From the NCBI RefSeq assembly GCF_041154455.1, contig NZ_AP028664.1:1799001-1863000 (forward strand): a stretch of 64,000 bases of DNA, in the 5' to 3' direction. Both the position numbers and the translations under genes were made by a program. The DNA comes from Variovorax sp. V213 (lineage in GTDB: Bacteria; Pseudomonadota; Gammaproteobacteria; Burkholderiales; Burkholderiaceae_C). Positions 36,287 to 45,224 of this stretch are shown piece by piece. Numbering within the stretch: the first letter of the stretch is position 1; each line of letters begins with the position of its first letter. The notes beneath the pieces are model-generated. The model was not told the DNA's origin, searched no databases, and saw nothing but the letters and a program-made list of their open reading frames with translations.

Positions 36287-37213
36287 TCAGAGCAGCTCGA
36301 TGCCCGGCAAACTCTTGAAGCAGCTTTCGCGCGTGATGCGCACGAAATCGGCCAGCCACGGCCGGCCGGAAGTGGCCTGGGTACAGGCCATGTAGAGCCG
36401 TCCCGTCAAGCCCTTGCTGCCCACGCGCCGCGCCGTCACATAACCGCGGTCCAGGTAGTTCTGCACCGCCCACAGCGGCAGGGTCGCCACGCCGCGGCCG
36501 CTCGCCACCAGCTGGAGCATTGCGACCGTGAGCTCGGTCGTGCGCCGGTGCGCGGGCTCCACGCCGGCGGGCGCCAGCACCTGCCGCACGATGTCGAGCA
36601 TCTCGTCGGGCACGGGGTAGGTGATGAGCGTCTGGTCGGCAAAGTGGCGTGCCGTGAGGTGCGCCTTGGCCGCGAGCGCATGGTCGTTGGCAAGCAGCGC
36701 GACGATCTCGAAGCGGAACAGCGCGTGGTAGTCCACCGTCTCGTCGGGGTCCTGCTCGGAAACGATCGCCACTTCGGCACGGTTCTGCATCACCAGCGCG
36801 ATCGGGTCGGGGTGAAAGCCCGAGACGATGTCGAGCTCGATCTCGGGCCAGCGCTGCCGGAAGGCGTCCATGGCAGGCATCAGCCAGTCGAAACAGGTGT
36901 GGCACTCGACCACGATGCGCAGCTGCCCGCTGCGTCCCAAGGCAAGCCGCGCCACGTCGCGCTCGGCTTCTTCTACCAGCGGCAGCGCGGTATCGGCCAG
37001 CTGCAAAAGCCGCATCCCGGTGGTGCTGAACTGCGGTGGCACCGACTTGCGCTCGAAGAGCTGCGTGCCGTAGCGGTCTTCGAGCAGCTTGATCTGGTGC
37101 GACAGCGCCGACTGCGTGAGGTTGAGCAATTGCGCCGCGCGCACCAGGCTGCCGGTGTCGCGCAGCGCAATGAGCGTGCGCAGGTGGCGTATTTCGAGGA
37201 TCGACTGCAACAT
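36287..37213 (-). CDS. metR: LysR-family regulator of methionine biosynthesis
   Basis: 308 residues. The HTH is GSLVRAAQLLNLTQSALSHQ. It matches MetR through EIRHLRTLIALRDTGSLVRA and the effector-domain stretch VVECHTCFDWLMPAMDAFR. It is divergent from metE, the classic arrangement, and MetR boxes are present in the spacer; one overlaps its own start codon, consistent with autoregulation. Homocysteine is the usual co-effector. Confidence 0.94.
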   Translation of the reverse strand: MLQSILEIRHLRTLIALRDTGSLVRAAQLLNLTQSALSHQIKLLEDRYGTQLFERKSVPPQFSTTGMRLLQLADTALPLVEEAERDVARLALGRSGQLRIVVECHTCFDWLMPAMDAFRQRWPEIELDIVSGFHPDPIALVMQNRAEVAIVSEQDPDETVDYHALFRFEIVALLANDHALAAKAHLTARHFADQTLITYPVPDEMLDIVRQVLAPAGVEPAHRRTTELTVAMLQLVASGRGVATLPLWAVQNYLDRGYVTARRVGSKGLTGRLYMACTQATSGRPWLADFVRITRESCFKSLPGIELL

Positions 37214-37262
37214 GAATGAATTTCAAGTGAAAGGGCAAAACGTTTCGTTTGAATCATATTCT
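37213..37262. promoter_or_regulatory. Two MetR boxes in the metR-metE spacer
   Basis: TGAATGAATTTCA at 37213-37225 fits TGAA-N5-TTCA exactly. TGAATCATATTCT at 37250-37262 fits with one mismatch. They are 37 bases apart, and the first overlaps the metR start codon. Confidence 0.7.
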
Positions 37263-37314
37263 CCAAAGCCCGACCATTGCGGATTCTCAAGATACAGCGA
37301 CCGGAATACCTGCA

Positions 37315-39669
37315 ATGACCACCCGCATCCACACCCTCGGCTTTCCGCGCATGGGCGCTCACCGGGAATTGAAGTTCGCACTCGAAAAGCACTGGCGCGG
37401 CGAGATCGACCGTGCCGCGCTCGAGGCCGTTGGCGAACAGCTGCGCGAACGCCACTGGCAGGCCCAGCGCGACGCGGGGCTCGACTACGTGACCGTGGGC
37501 GACTTCGCCTTCTACGACCACGTCGCCAACCACATCCAGTTGCTCGGCTGCGAGCCGGCGCGTTTCGACTTCAAGGGGGGCGAGCCCGAACTTTCGCGCT
37601 ACTTCAAGATGGCGCGCGGCGTGGAAGACGAGGCCGGCCATGTGCACGATGCCGGCTGCAACCACGGCAGCGAAGGCACCTTCGCGCTCGAGATGACCAA
37701 GTGGTTCGACACCAACTACCACTACCTCGTGCCAGAGTTCACCCCAGCCACGCAGTTCAAGCTCGCATCGACGCGGCTGTTCGACGAAGTGGCACAGGCG
37801 CAGCAGGCCGGGCATGCGGTCAAGGCCGTGCTGCTCGGACCACTGAGTTTCCTGTACCTCGGCAAGGAAAAAGAAGCCGGCTTCGACCGCTTCTCGCTGC
37901 TCGACGCATTGCTGCCCGTGTATGAGGAGGTGCTGAACCGCCTCAAGCAGCAGGGCGTGGAGTGGGTGCAGATCGACGAGCCCATCCTCGGCCTGGACCT
38001 GCCCGACGCCTGGCGCAACGCCTTCGAGCGCGCCTACTGGCAACTGGCTCGCAGCGCTCCCAAGCTGCTGCTGGCCACGTATTTCTCGCCACTCTCGGAC
38101 AACCTGCGCCTGGCTTGCCAGCTGCCGGTGGCCGGCCTGCACGTGGACGCCGTGCGCGCGCCGCAGGATCTGACCGGCGTGGCCGACTGGCTCTCGGCAC
38201 ACAAGGTGCTGTCGGTCGGCATCGTCGACGGCCGGAACATCTGGCGCACCGATCCCGATGCGGCGCTTGCCACGTTGCGCCCGGTGGTCGACAAGAACCG
38301 CGGCGAACTGTGGATCGCGCCATCGTGCTCGCTGCTGCATGTGCCGTTCAGCCTCGCGGCCGAAAACAAGCTCGATGCGGAACTCAAGTCATGGCTCGCC
38401 TTTGCGGTCGAAAAGCTCGAGGAACTGCGCGTGCTGCGCGCCGTGCTCGACGGCCGGGAAGGCTCGGTGGCCGAAGAACTCAAGGCCGCGCGCGCGGCAG
38501 TGGCCGCACGGCGCAGCAGCCCGCGGGTGCACCGCGTCGACGTGGCGCTGCGGCTGGCACGCAGCGTGGCAGGCGATGACGAGCGCGCTTCCGCGTTCGG
38601 GCAGCGGCAGTCGGTGCAGCGCGCGCGCTTCGCCTTCCCCGCGCTGCCCACCACCACCATCGGATCGTTCCCGCAGACAACGGAGATCCGCGCCGCGCGT
38701 GCCGCCTTCAAGCGCGGCGAGCTCGATGCCGCAGGCTACCGCGAGAAGATGCGCGCTGAGATCGCACTGGCCGTGCGCAAGCAGGAAGAACTGGGCATCG
38801 ACGTGCTGGTGCACGGCGAAGCCGAGCGCAACGACATGGTCGAGTACTTCGGCGAACAGCTCGACGGCTTTGCCTTCACCGCCAACGGCTGGGTCCAGTC
38901 GTACGGCTCGCGCTGCGTCAAGCCGCCGGTCATCTTCGGCGACGTGGCGCGCCCCGCGCCCATGACGGTCGAATGGACCGCCTATGCGCAGAGCCTCACC
39001 AAGCTGCCCATGAAGGGCATGCTGACCGGGCCGGTCACCATCCTGCAATGGTCCTTCGTGCGCGACGACCAGCCGCGCAGCACCACCTGCGAGCAGATTG
39101 CCTGGGCGATCCGCGACGAGGTGGTGGACCTCGAGGCCGCCGGTATCGGCATCATCCAGATCGACGAGCCGGCGATCCGCGAAGGCCTGCCGCTGCGCCG
39201 CGCCGGCTGGCCGGCCTACCTGAAGTCGGCCACGCGGGCCTTCCGCATCAGCGCCTCGGGCGTGCGCGACGAGACGCAGATCCACACCCACATGTGCTAT
39301 TCGGAATTCAACGACATCCTGCCCGAGATCGCCGCCATGGACGCCGACGTGATCACCATCGAGACCAGCCGCTCCGACATGGAGTTGCTGCGCGCGTTCG
39401 GCGGATTGGGTGGAGAGACCGATGCGGGCGGGTTCCGCTACCCGAACGAGATCGGTCCGGGCGTGTACGACATCCATTCGCCGCGTGTGCCCTCGGTCGA
39501 CGAGATCGTGCGCCTCATGCGCAAGGCCGCGGGCGTGGTGCCGCATGAAAACCTGTGGATCAACCCCGACTGCGGCCTGAAGACGCGCGGCTGGCCCGAG
39601 ACGGAGGCCGCGCTGTCGAACATGGTGGCGGCCGCGAAGCTGCTGCGCAAGGAGCTGGCGGCGGCCTGA
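37315..39669 (+). CDS. metE: Cobalamin-independent methionine synthase
   Basis: 784 residues, full length. Start MTTRIHTLGFPRMGAHRELK. Zinc ligands are visible in HTHMCYSEF (His, Cys) and NPDCGLKTRGW (Cys), and TTTIGSFPQTTEIR opens the C-terminal half. It transfers methyl from 5-methyltetrahydrofolate polyglutamate to homocysteine. Controlled by divergent MetR. An upstream in-frame start at 37249 would run through a MetR box and is rejected. Confidence 0.97.
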   Translation: MTTRIHTLGFPRMGAHRELKFALEKHWRGEIDRAALEAVGEQLRERHWQAQRDAGLDYVTVGDFAFYDHVANHIQLLGCEPARFDFKGGEPELSRYFKMARGVEDEAGHVHDAGCNHGSEGTFALEMTKWFDTNYHYLVPEFTPATQFKLASTRLFDEVAQAQQAGHAVKAVLLGPLSFLYLGKEKEAGFDRFSLLDALLPVYEEVLNRLKQQGVEWVQIDEPILGLDLPDAWRNAFERAYWQLARSAPKLLLATYFSPLSDNLRLACQLPVAGLHVDAVRAPQDLTGVADWLSAHKVLSVGIVDGRNIWRTDPDAALATLRPVVDKNRGELWIAPSCSLLHVPFSLAAENKLDAELKSWLAFAVEKLEELRVLRAVLDGREGSVAEELKAARAAVAARRSSPRVHRVDVALRLARSVAGDDERASAFGQRQSVQRARFAFPALPTTTIGSFPQTTEIRAARAAFKRGELDAAGYREKMRAEIALAVRKQEELGIDVLVHGEAERNDMVEYFGEQLDGFAFTANGWVQSYGSRCVKPPVIFGDVARPAPMTVEWTAYAQSLTKLPMKGMLTGPVTILQWSFVRDDQPRSTTCEQIAWAIRDEVVDLEAAGIGIIQIDEPAIREGLPLRRAGWPAYLKSATRAFRISASGVRDETQIHTHMCYSEFNDILPEIAAMDADVITIETSRSDMELLRAFGGLGGETDAGGFRYPNEIGPGVYDIHSPRVPSVDEIVRLMRKAAGVVPHENLWINPDCGLKTRGWPETEAALSNMVAAAKLLRKELAAA

Positions 39670-39722
39670 AGCCCCGGGGGCGGGAGAGGGCGGCCGTGGC
39701 AAGCGCCAATCAATAATGGCGC

Positions 39723-40595
39723 ATGGTTGCCTTTTCATTTTCAGCTTCACCGAGACGTTTCTTTCTCGCACCTTTTCTCCTCCTGCTGTCGCTGTTGCTC
39801 GCACCCGTCATGGGCTGGGCACAAGATCGTGCCCAGGTCCTGCTGCAGTTCGAGGGCGTGCAGGCTCGCTACCAGGCGGCCTATGCGTCCGGTGCCGTGT
39901 CGCGCGATGCGCGCCAGCTGCTCGAGCCTTCCGACCAGGCCATCGCCGACAAGGCGCTCCAGGCGCTGGACGCGGCCGCTGCGCGGTCTTTCGATGTGGC
40001 CGCATCCGTTGCCGCAATCCAGCAGGAAGTGGCGGCTGCCGGCAAGGGCGGCGCAGCGCCGAGTCCGCAGGCGCAGGCCGCGGTGGCCCGGTTCTCGAAG
40101 CTGCGCGCCGACTACGCCGCGATGGACGACGCGGGCAAGCTGGAGTTCTTCAATCGCGAGCGGGCGAAGCCGGCCGATTCCGCACGCACGGAACTGCTCG
40201 AGCGCATGGCGGTGGCCGACGTGCGCGAGGTCGATTTTTCGAGCCAGCTGCTGTTGAGTTCCGTCGTCAAGCAGCTGGCGCGCGGCAACGCGAGCCAGTT
40301 CACTTCCTTGCCCGACCGCACGCTCGACATGGCGGTCGACACGCTGTGGTCGCGCGGCGTCACCTCGCCGCGCCCGCGCAACCTGCTGATCGTGGCGCGC
40401 GAGTTCGAAAAGCAGGTCACGCAAGCGCTGCTCGCTGCCCTGCCGGATGCGGACGTGGCCGCTTTGCTGGCCTGGCGCAACGATGCGCAGGCCGCGGCCG
40501 AGCGCGAAGCGCTGGTGGGCACCTACCGCGCCGAGGTCAAGGCAAGCGGCGGCGTGGCGATCCGGACGCTGGTGCGCGGCTGGCCCCGCTCTTGA
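39723..40595 (+). CDS. Secreted protein of unknown function
   Basis: 290 residues. A signal peptide is clear (about residues 1-34, hydrophobic FFLAPFLLLLSLLLAPVMGWA). The rest is alanine-rich and largely helical, with no motif that I recognise. Its last 59 bases overlap the 3' end of the convergent ScfR-type gene. Codon use matches its neighbours. It starts 53 bases after metE and may be read from its transcript. Confidence 0.7.
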   Translation: MVAFSFSASPRRFFLAPFLLLLSLLLAPVMGWAQDRAQVLLQFEGVQARYQAAYASGAVSRDARQLLEPSDQAIADKALQALDAAAARSFDVAASVAAIQQEVAAAGKGGAAPSPQAQAAVARFSKLRADYAAMDDAGKLEFFNRERAKPADSARTELLERMAVADVREVDFSSQLLLSSVVKQLARGNASQFTSLPDRTLDMAVDTLWSRGVTSPRPRNLLIVAREFEKQVTQALLAALPDADVAALLAWRNDAQAAAEREALVGTYRAEVKASGGVAIRTLVRGWPRS

Positions 40596-42048
40596 GGTTG
40601 GCGCGCGCGGTGCCGAACTTGTCGGGCGCCACGGCATAGGGCATGAAGCGGCTCTGGTTCTCGTCCACGTCGAGCGGGCGGCCCACGAATGGAAAGGCAC
40701 GCTGCGGGCAGGCCTCTCGCTCGCACACCTTGCAGCCGGCGCCGATGGGTGTCGGCACATCGGGGTCGCGCAGGTCCATGCCCTTGGAGTAGACGAGCCG
40801 CGTGGCGTGGCTGATGTCGCAGCCGAGGCCGATGGAAAAAGTCTTGTTGGGCGAGCCGTAGCCACGGTAGCCGTGCGACACGGTGCGTGCGATCCACAGG
40901 TAGGCGCGGCCGTCGGGCATGCGTGCCAGCTGCGTGAGCACGCGGCCGGGCTGTGCGAAGGCCTCGTACACGTTCCATAGCGGGCAGGTGCCCCCGGTCT
41001 TCGAGAAGTGGAAGTGCGTGGCCGACTGCCGCTTCGAGATGTTGCCCGCCCGGTCGACGCGAATGAGGAAGAAGGGCACGCCGCGCGCCTCGGGACGCTG
41101 CAGCGAGCTCAGCCGGTGGCAGATGGTCTCGAAGCCCACGCCGAAGCGCCGCGCGAGCTGGTCGATGTCGTAGCGCAGCTGCTCGGCCGCTTCAAGAAAA
41201 ATCCCGTAGGGCAGGAGCAGGGCGGCAGCGAAGTAGTTGGCCAGGCCGATGCGTGCCAGCGAACGCGCGGTGTCGCTCGACAGCGGCGCTTCCGCGACGA
41301 GCCGGTCGATCATGTCGCCGAGTTCGAGGAACGCGAGCTGCGTTGCGAGCTGGAAGGCGTGCTGGCCCGGCTCCAGGTAGCGCGAGAGCCGCAGCACCCG
41401 CGTGGCCGGGTCGTAGCGGCGTTGCGCACCGCCTTCGTCGTCTTCGGCCGGGATCACCTGCACGCCATGCGCTTCGAGCAGCCGGTGCGCGAGCCGGTCG
41501 CCAGGGTTGCCTTCGCGCAGCCGCCATTGTGCGCAGAAGGCCTCGGCGGCATCGTCGAGCGGCGCAATGTGGTTCTGGTGCGCAAAGAAGAAGTCGCGCA
41601 CCTCTTCGAACGGCATGGGCCGCGCCTGCGGCATGCGTGCGAGATCGCCGCGGCCATCGCCGAGTTCGGCGGCCATGGCTTCGAGCCGTTCCATCGCATC
41701 GCGGTGCCGCTGGTGCAGCGCCACCAGGGCGCGGCCCACGGCCGGCATCTGGGTGGCGACTTCACGCAGTTCGGCGAGTGCGACGGCATCGCCGCCGGGG
41801 TTGTCGGCCAGCGCCTCGCGCAGGCTGGCAACGAGTCGCGCCTCTTCGTCTTCCGAGAAGGCCTGGATGTCGACGCCCAGCGTGGCATGCAGGCGCAGCA
41901 GCACCGGCACGGTGAGCGGACGCTGGTTCTGCTCGATCTGGTTCAGGTAGCTCGGCGACAGGCCGAGCTGCTGCGCGAGCGCGAGCTGGCTCAGGCCGCG
42001 CTCTTCGCGCAGGCTTCGCAGGCGCACACCCATGAAGGTCTTCTTCAT
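40537..42048 (-). CDS. XRE-family regulator with short-chain fatty acyl (ScfR/RamB/PrpR-type) domain
   Basis: 503 residues. N-terminal HTH (RLRSLREERGLSQLALAQQL, then GLSPSYLNQIEQNQRPL), an IrrE-like central region (LATQLAFLELGDMIDRLVAE) and a C-terminal domain with four cysteines (GCDISHATRLV and AGCKVCEREACPQRAFPF). Family members sense short-chain acyl-CoA and control acetate or propionate genes. The ATG at 42048 has AGGAC upstream. Divergent from the prp operon, with an array of ATTCGCAAA-like boxes between. Confidence 0.9.
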   Translation of the reverse strand: MKKTFMGVRLRSLREERGLSQLALAQQLGLSPSYLNQIEQNQRPLTVPVLLRLHATLGVDIQAFSEDEEARLVASLREALADNPGGDAVALAELREVATQMPAVGRALVALHQRHRDAMERLEAMAAELGDGRGDLARMPQARPMPFEEVRDFFFAHQNHIAPLDDAAEAFCAQWRLREGNPGDRLAHRLLEAHGVQVIPAEDDEGGAQRRYDPATRVLRLSRYLEPGQHAFQLATQLAFLELGDMIDRLVAEAPLSSDTARSLARIGLANYFAAALLLPYGIFLEAAEQLRYDIDQLARRFGVGFETICHRLSSLQRPEARGVPFFLIRVDRAGNISKRQSATHFHFSKTGGTCPLWNVYEAFAQPGRVLTQLARMPDGRAYLWIARTVSHGYRGYGSPNKTFSIGLGCDISHATRLVYSKGMDLRDPDVPTPIGAGCKVCEREACPQRAFPFVGRPLDVDENQSRFMPYAVAPDKFGTARANLKSGASRAPASGSPRRRLP

Positions 42049-42060
42049 CGTCGTCCTTTT

Positions 42061-42154
42061 ATTCGCAAAATTCGCAAAATCGACTGCGCTGTCTTCGCAA
42101 TCATTCGCCAATTTAGTCCTTCATTATGGACACGATCTTGCGTAAATTGCGAAT
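42061..42154. promoter_or_regulatory. Cluster of ATTCGCAAA-type boxes between the ScfR regulator and the prp operon
   Basis: ATTCGCAAA occurs in tandem at 42061 and 42070. Variants CTTCGCAAT (42093) and ATTCGCCAA (42103) follow. The inverted form ATTGCGAAT ends at 42154, directly before the thioesterase ATG, with a weaker TTGCG copy at 42138. The sequence resembles the AATTTGCAAA site of RamB/PrpR regulators. Confidence 0.6.
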
Positions 42155-42568
42155 ATGCAAAACGCGCGCGGCACCGTCCGATTGATCGAGGTGGTGTTTC
42201 CCGAACACACCAACCACTACGGCACCTTGTTCGGCGGACAGGCGCTGCAGCTGCTGTCGAAGGCGGCCTTTCTGTCGGGCCGCAGCTTCGTGCGCGGCGA
42301 CGTGGTGATGGCGCGCTGCGGCGAAGTGCTGTTCCATGCGCCGGTGCGCCTCGGCAGCACGCTCGTGCTCGACACAGAGGTGTCGCGCGTGGGCCGCAGC
42401 TCGCTCACCGTGCGGGTGGCCGGCAGGGTGCAGGACGTGGCCACCGAGGCGCTCACACGCGTGCTCGACGGCGAATTCGAGATGGTGGCGGTGGACGCCG
42501 CCGGACGGCCGGTGCGGCTGGCGAGCCCGCCGCGCCTTCATGAACAGACATTCGAGGAGACTGTATGA
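42155..42568 (+). CDS. Acyl-CoA thioesterase, YciA-like hotdog protein
   Basis: 137 residues. VFPEHTNHYGTLFGGQALQL is the signature of the YciA/BACH group, which cleaves various acyl-CoAs. The ATG at 42155 is the first possible start after an in-frame stop at 42143 and has no ribosome site. Its stop overlaps prpC by 4 bases, so it is the first gene of the 2-methylcitrate operon, perhaps relieving CoA trapping by propionyl-CoA (inference). Confidence 0.9.
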   Translation: MQNARGTVRLIEVVFPEHTNHYGTLFGGQALQLLSKAAFLSGRSFVRGDVVMARCGEVLFHAPVRLGSTLVLDTEVSRVGRSSLTVRVAGRVQDVATEALTRVLDGEFEMVAVDAAGRPVRLASPPRLHEQTFEETV

Positions 42569-43731
42569 CACTGACGACAGAGAACGCGCCCGCCGCCGGC
42601 TTCAAGCCGAAGAAATCCGTCGCGCTGTCGGGCGTGACAGCGGGCAACACCGCGCTGTGCACCGTGGGGCGCACCGGCAACGACCTGCACTACCGCGGCT
42701 ACGACATCCTCGACATTGCCGATGTCTGCGAGTTCGAGGAAATCGCTCACCTGCTGGTGCATGGCAAGCTGCCCAATGCGTCCGAGCTGCGCGCCTACAA
42801 GAGCCGCCTGAAAGCCATGCGCGGCCTGCCCGCGAGCGTGAAGGAGGCGCTGGAGCGCCTGCCCGCCAGCGCCCATCCGATGGACGTGATGCGCACCGGC
42901 GTCTCGGCACTCGGCTGCGTGCTGCCCGAGAAAGACGACCATTCGCTGCCCGGCGCGCGCGACATCGCCGACCGCTTGATGGCGTCGCTCGGCTCGATGC
43001 TGCTCTACTGGTACCACTGGTCCACGCAGGGCCGGCGCATCGAGGTGGAGACCGACGACGACTCGATCGGCGCGCACTTCCTGCACCTGCTGCATGGTCG
43101 CGCGCCATCGGCGAGCTGGGCGCGCGCCATGCACACTTCGCTCAATCTCTATGCCGAGCACGAGTTCAACGCATCGACGTTTACCGCGCGCGTGGTGGCA
43201 GGCACGGGCTCCGATGTGTATTCGGCCATCACCGGCGCCATCGGCGCGCTGCGCGGGCCGAAGCACGGCGGCGCCAACGAGGTGGCCTTCGAGATCCAGA
43301 AGCGCTACGACTCGCCCGACGAAGCCGAGGCCGACATCCGCCGCCGCGTGGAAGCCAAGGAAGTCGTCATCGGTTTCGGCCATCCGGTCTATACGGTGTC
43401 GGACCCGCGCAATGCAGTCATCAAGCGGGTGGCGAAGCAGCTCTCCGACGAGGCCGGCTCCACCCGCATGTACGACATTGCCGAGCGCATCGAGTCCGTG
43501 ATGTGGGACGCGAAGAGGATGTTCCCGAACCTCGACTGGTTCAGTGCCGTGAGCTATCACATGCTCGGCGTGCCCACGGCAATGTTCACGCCGCTCTTCG
43601 TGATTGCGCGCACCAGCGGCTGGGCCGCGCACATCATCGAGCAGCGGCAGGACAACAAGATCATCCGTCCCAGCGCCAACTACACCGGCCCGGAAGACCT
43701 GATCTTCGTGCCCATCTCCGATCGCCGCTGA
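42565..43731 (+). CDS. prpC: 2-methylcitrate synthase
   Basis: 388 residues of the citrate synthase fold. The opening YRGYDILDIADVCEFEEIAH is typical of the PrpC branch. GPKHGGANEVAFEI and GFGHPVYTVSDPRN hold active-site histidines. It condenses propionyl-CoA with oxaloacetate. Overlaps the thioesterase by 4 bases. Confidence 0.95.
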   Translation: MTLTTENAPAAGFKPKKSVALSGVTAGNTALCTVGRTGNDLHYRGYDILDIADVCEFEEIAHLLVHGKLPNASELRAYKSRLKAMRGLPASVKEALERLPASAHPMDVMRTGVSALGCVLPEKDDHSLPGARDIADRLMASLGSMLLYWYHWSTQGRRIEVETDDDSIGAHFLHLLHGRAPSASWARAMHTSLNLYAEHEFNASTFTARVVAGTGSDVYSAITGAIGALRGPKHGGANEVAFEIQKRYDSPDEAEADIRRRVEAKEVVIGFGHPVYTVSDPRNAVIKRVAKQLSDEAGSTRMYDIAERIESVMWDAKRMFPNLDWFSAVSYHMLGVPTAMFTPLFVIARTSGWAAHIIEQRQDNKIIRPSANYTGPEDLIFVPISDRR

Positions 43732-43765
43732 AAAATCCCGTCCCGTTCAACGTCACAGAAAAATC

Positions 43766-45220
43766 ATGTCAGCTCACATCAGCAACGTCCGCCCCGAACC
43801 CGACCAGGTGCTGGTCGATATCGTCGACTACGTTCTCGCCCACCAGCAGATCACCAGCGCGCTGGCATATGAAACCGCGCGCCACTGCCTGATCGACACG
43901 CTGGGCTGCGGCCTCGAGGCGCTCGAGTACCCGGCCTGCACCAAGCTGCTCGGCCCGGTCGTGCCGGGCACGGTGGTGCCGCACGGCGCCAAGGTGCCCG
44001 GCACACCGCACCAGCTCGACCCGATCCAGGCCGCGTTCAACATCGGCACGATGATCCGCTGGCTCGATTTCAACGACACCTGGCTTGCGGCGGAATGGGG
44101 CCATCCGAGCGACAACCTCGGCGGCATCCTCGCCACGGCCGACTGGCTCAGCCGCAACGCGGTGGCGGCGGGACGCAAGCCGCTCGTGATGCGCGACGTG
44201 CTCACGGCCATGATCCAGGCGCACGAGATCCAGGGCTGCCTGGCACTGGAGAACTCGTTCAACAAGGTGGGGCTCGACCATGTGGTGCTGGTCAAGGTGG
44301 CCTCGACCGCGGTGGTGGCCCGCCTGATGGGCCTTTCGCGTGACGAGATCGTCAATGCCGTGTCGCTCGCGTGGGTCGATGGGCAGAGCCTGCGCACCTA
44401 CCGCCATGCGCCCAACACCGGCAGCCGCAAGAGCTGGGCAGCGGGCGATGCCACCAGCCGCGCGGTGCGCCTGGCGTTGATTGCGAAGACCGGCGAGATG
44501 GGCTACCCCAGCGTGCTCAGCGCCAGGACCTGGGGCTTCTACGACGTGTTGTTCAAGGGCCAGCCTTTCAAGTTCCAGCGGCCGTACGGCACCTACGTGA
44601 TGGAGAACGTGCTGTTCAAGATCAGCTTCCCGGCCGAGTTCCACAGCCAGACGGCGGTGGAGGCGGGCATGGCGCTGCATGCGCAGCTGCAGCGCTCCGG
44701 CAAGACGGTGAACGACATCAAGCGCGTGACCATCCGCACCCACGAGGCCTGCATCCGCATCATCGACAAGAAGGGGCCGCTCGACAACCCGGCCGACCGC
44801 GACCACTGCATCCAGTACATGGTGGCGGTGCCGATGATCTTCGGCCGCCTCACGGCCGCCGACTACGAAGACGGCGTGGCGAGCGACCCGCGCATCGATG
44901 CCCTGCGCGACAAGATCGTGTGCGTGGAAGACCCGCGCTTCACGACCGACTATCACGACCCCGAGAAGCGCAGCATCGCCAACGCGCTGACCGTGGAGTT
45001 CAAGGACGGCACCAGCTTTGCCGAGGTGGTGGTCGAATACCCCATCGGCCACAAGCGCCGCCGGGCGGATGGCATTCCGCTGCTCGAAGCCAAGTTCCGC
45101 ACCAACCTGGCACGCCGCTTCGCGCAGAAGCAGCAGCAGGCCATCCTCGATGTGTCGCTCGATGCGAAGAAGCTCGAGGCCATGCCGGTGCACGAATATG
45201 TCGACCTCTATGCCGCCTGA
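43766..45220 (+). CDS. prpD: 2-methylcitrate dehydratase
   Basis: 484 residues of the MmgE/PrpD family. WLDFNDTWLAAEWGHPSDNL and YRHAPNTGSRKSWAAGDATS are conserved in PrpD. It dehydrates 2-methylcitrate to 2-methyl-cis-aconitate without an Fe-S cluster. No acnD/prpF pair is present, so this operon uses the PrpD route; rehydration would rely on a housekeeping aconitase elsewhere. Confidence 0.95.
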   Translation: MSAHISNVRPEPDQVLVDIVDYVLAHQQITSALAYETARHCLIDTLGCGLEALEYPACTKLLGPVVPGTVVPHGAKVPGTPHQLDPIQAAFNIGTMIRWLDFNDTWLAAEWGHPSDNLGGILATADWLSRNAVAAGRKPLVMRDVLTAMIQAHEIQGCLALENSFNKVGLDHVVLVKVASTAVVARLMGLSRDEIVNAVSLAWVDGQSLRTYRHAPNTGSRKSWAAGDATSRAVRLALIAKTGEMGYPSVLSARTWGFYDVLFKGQPFKFQRPYGTYVMENVLFKISFPAEFHSQTAVEAGMALHAQLQRSGKTVNDIKRVTIRTHEACIRIIDKKGPLDNPADRDHCIQYMVAVPMIFGRLTAADYEDGVASDPRIDALRDKIVCVEDPRFTTDYHDPEKRSIANALTVEFKDGTSFAEVVVEYPIGHKRRRADGIPLLEAKFRTNLARRFAQKQQQAILDVSLDAKKLEAMPVHEYVDLYAA

Positions 45221-45224
45221 TCCG

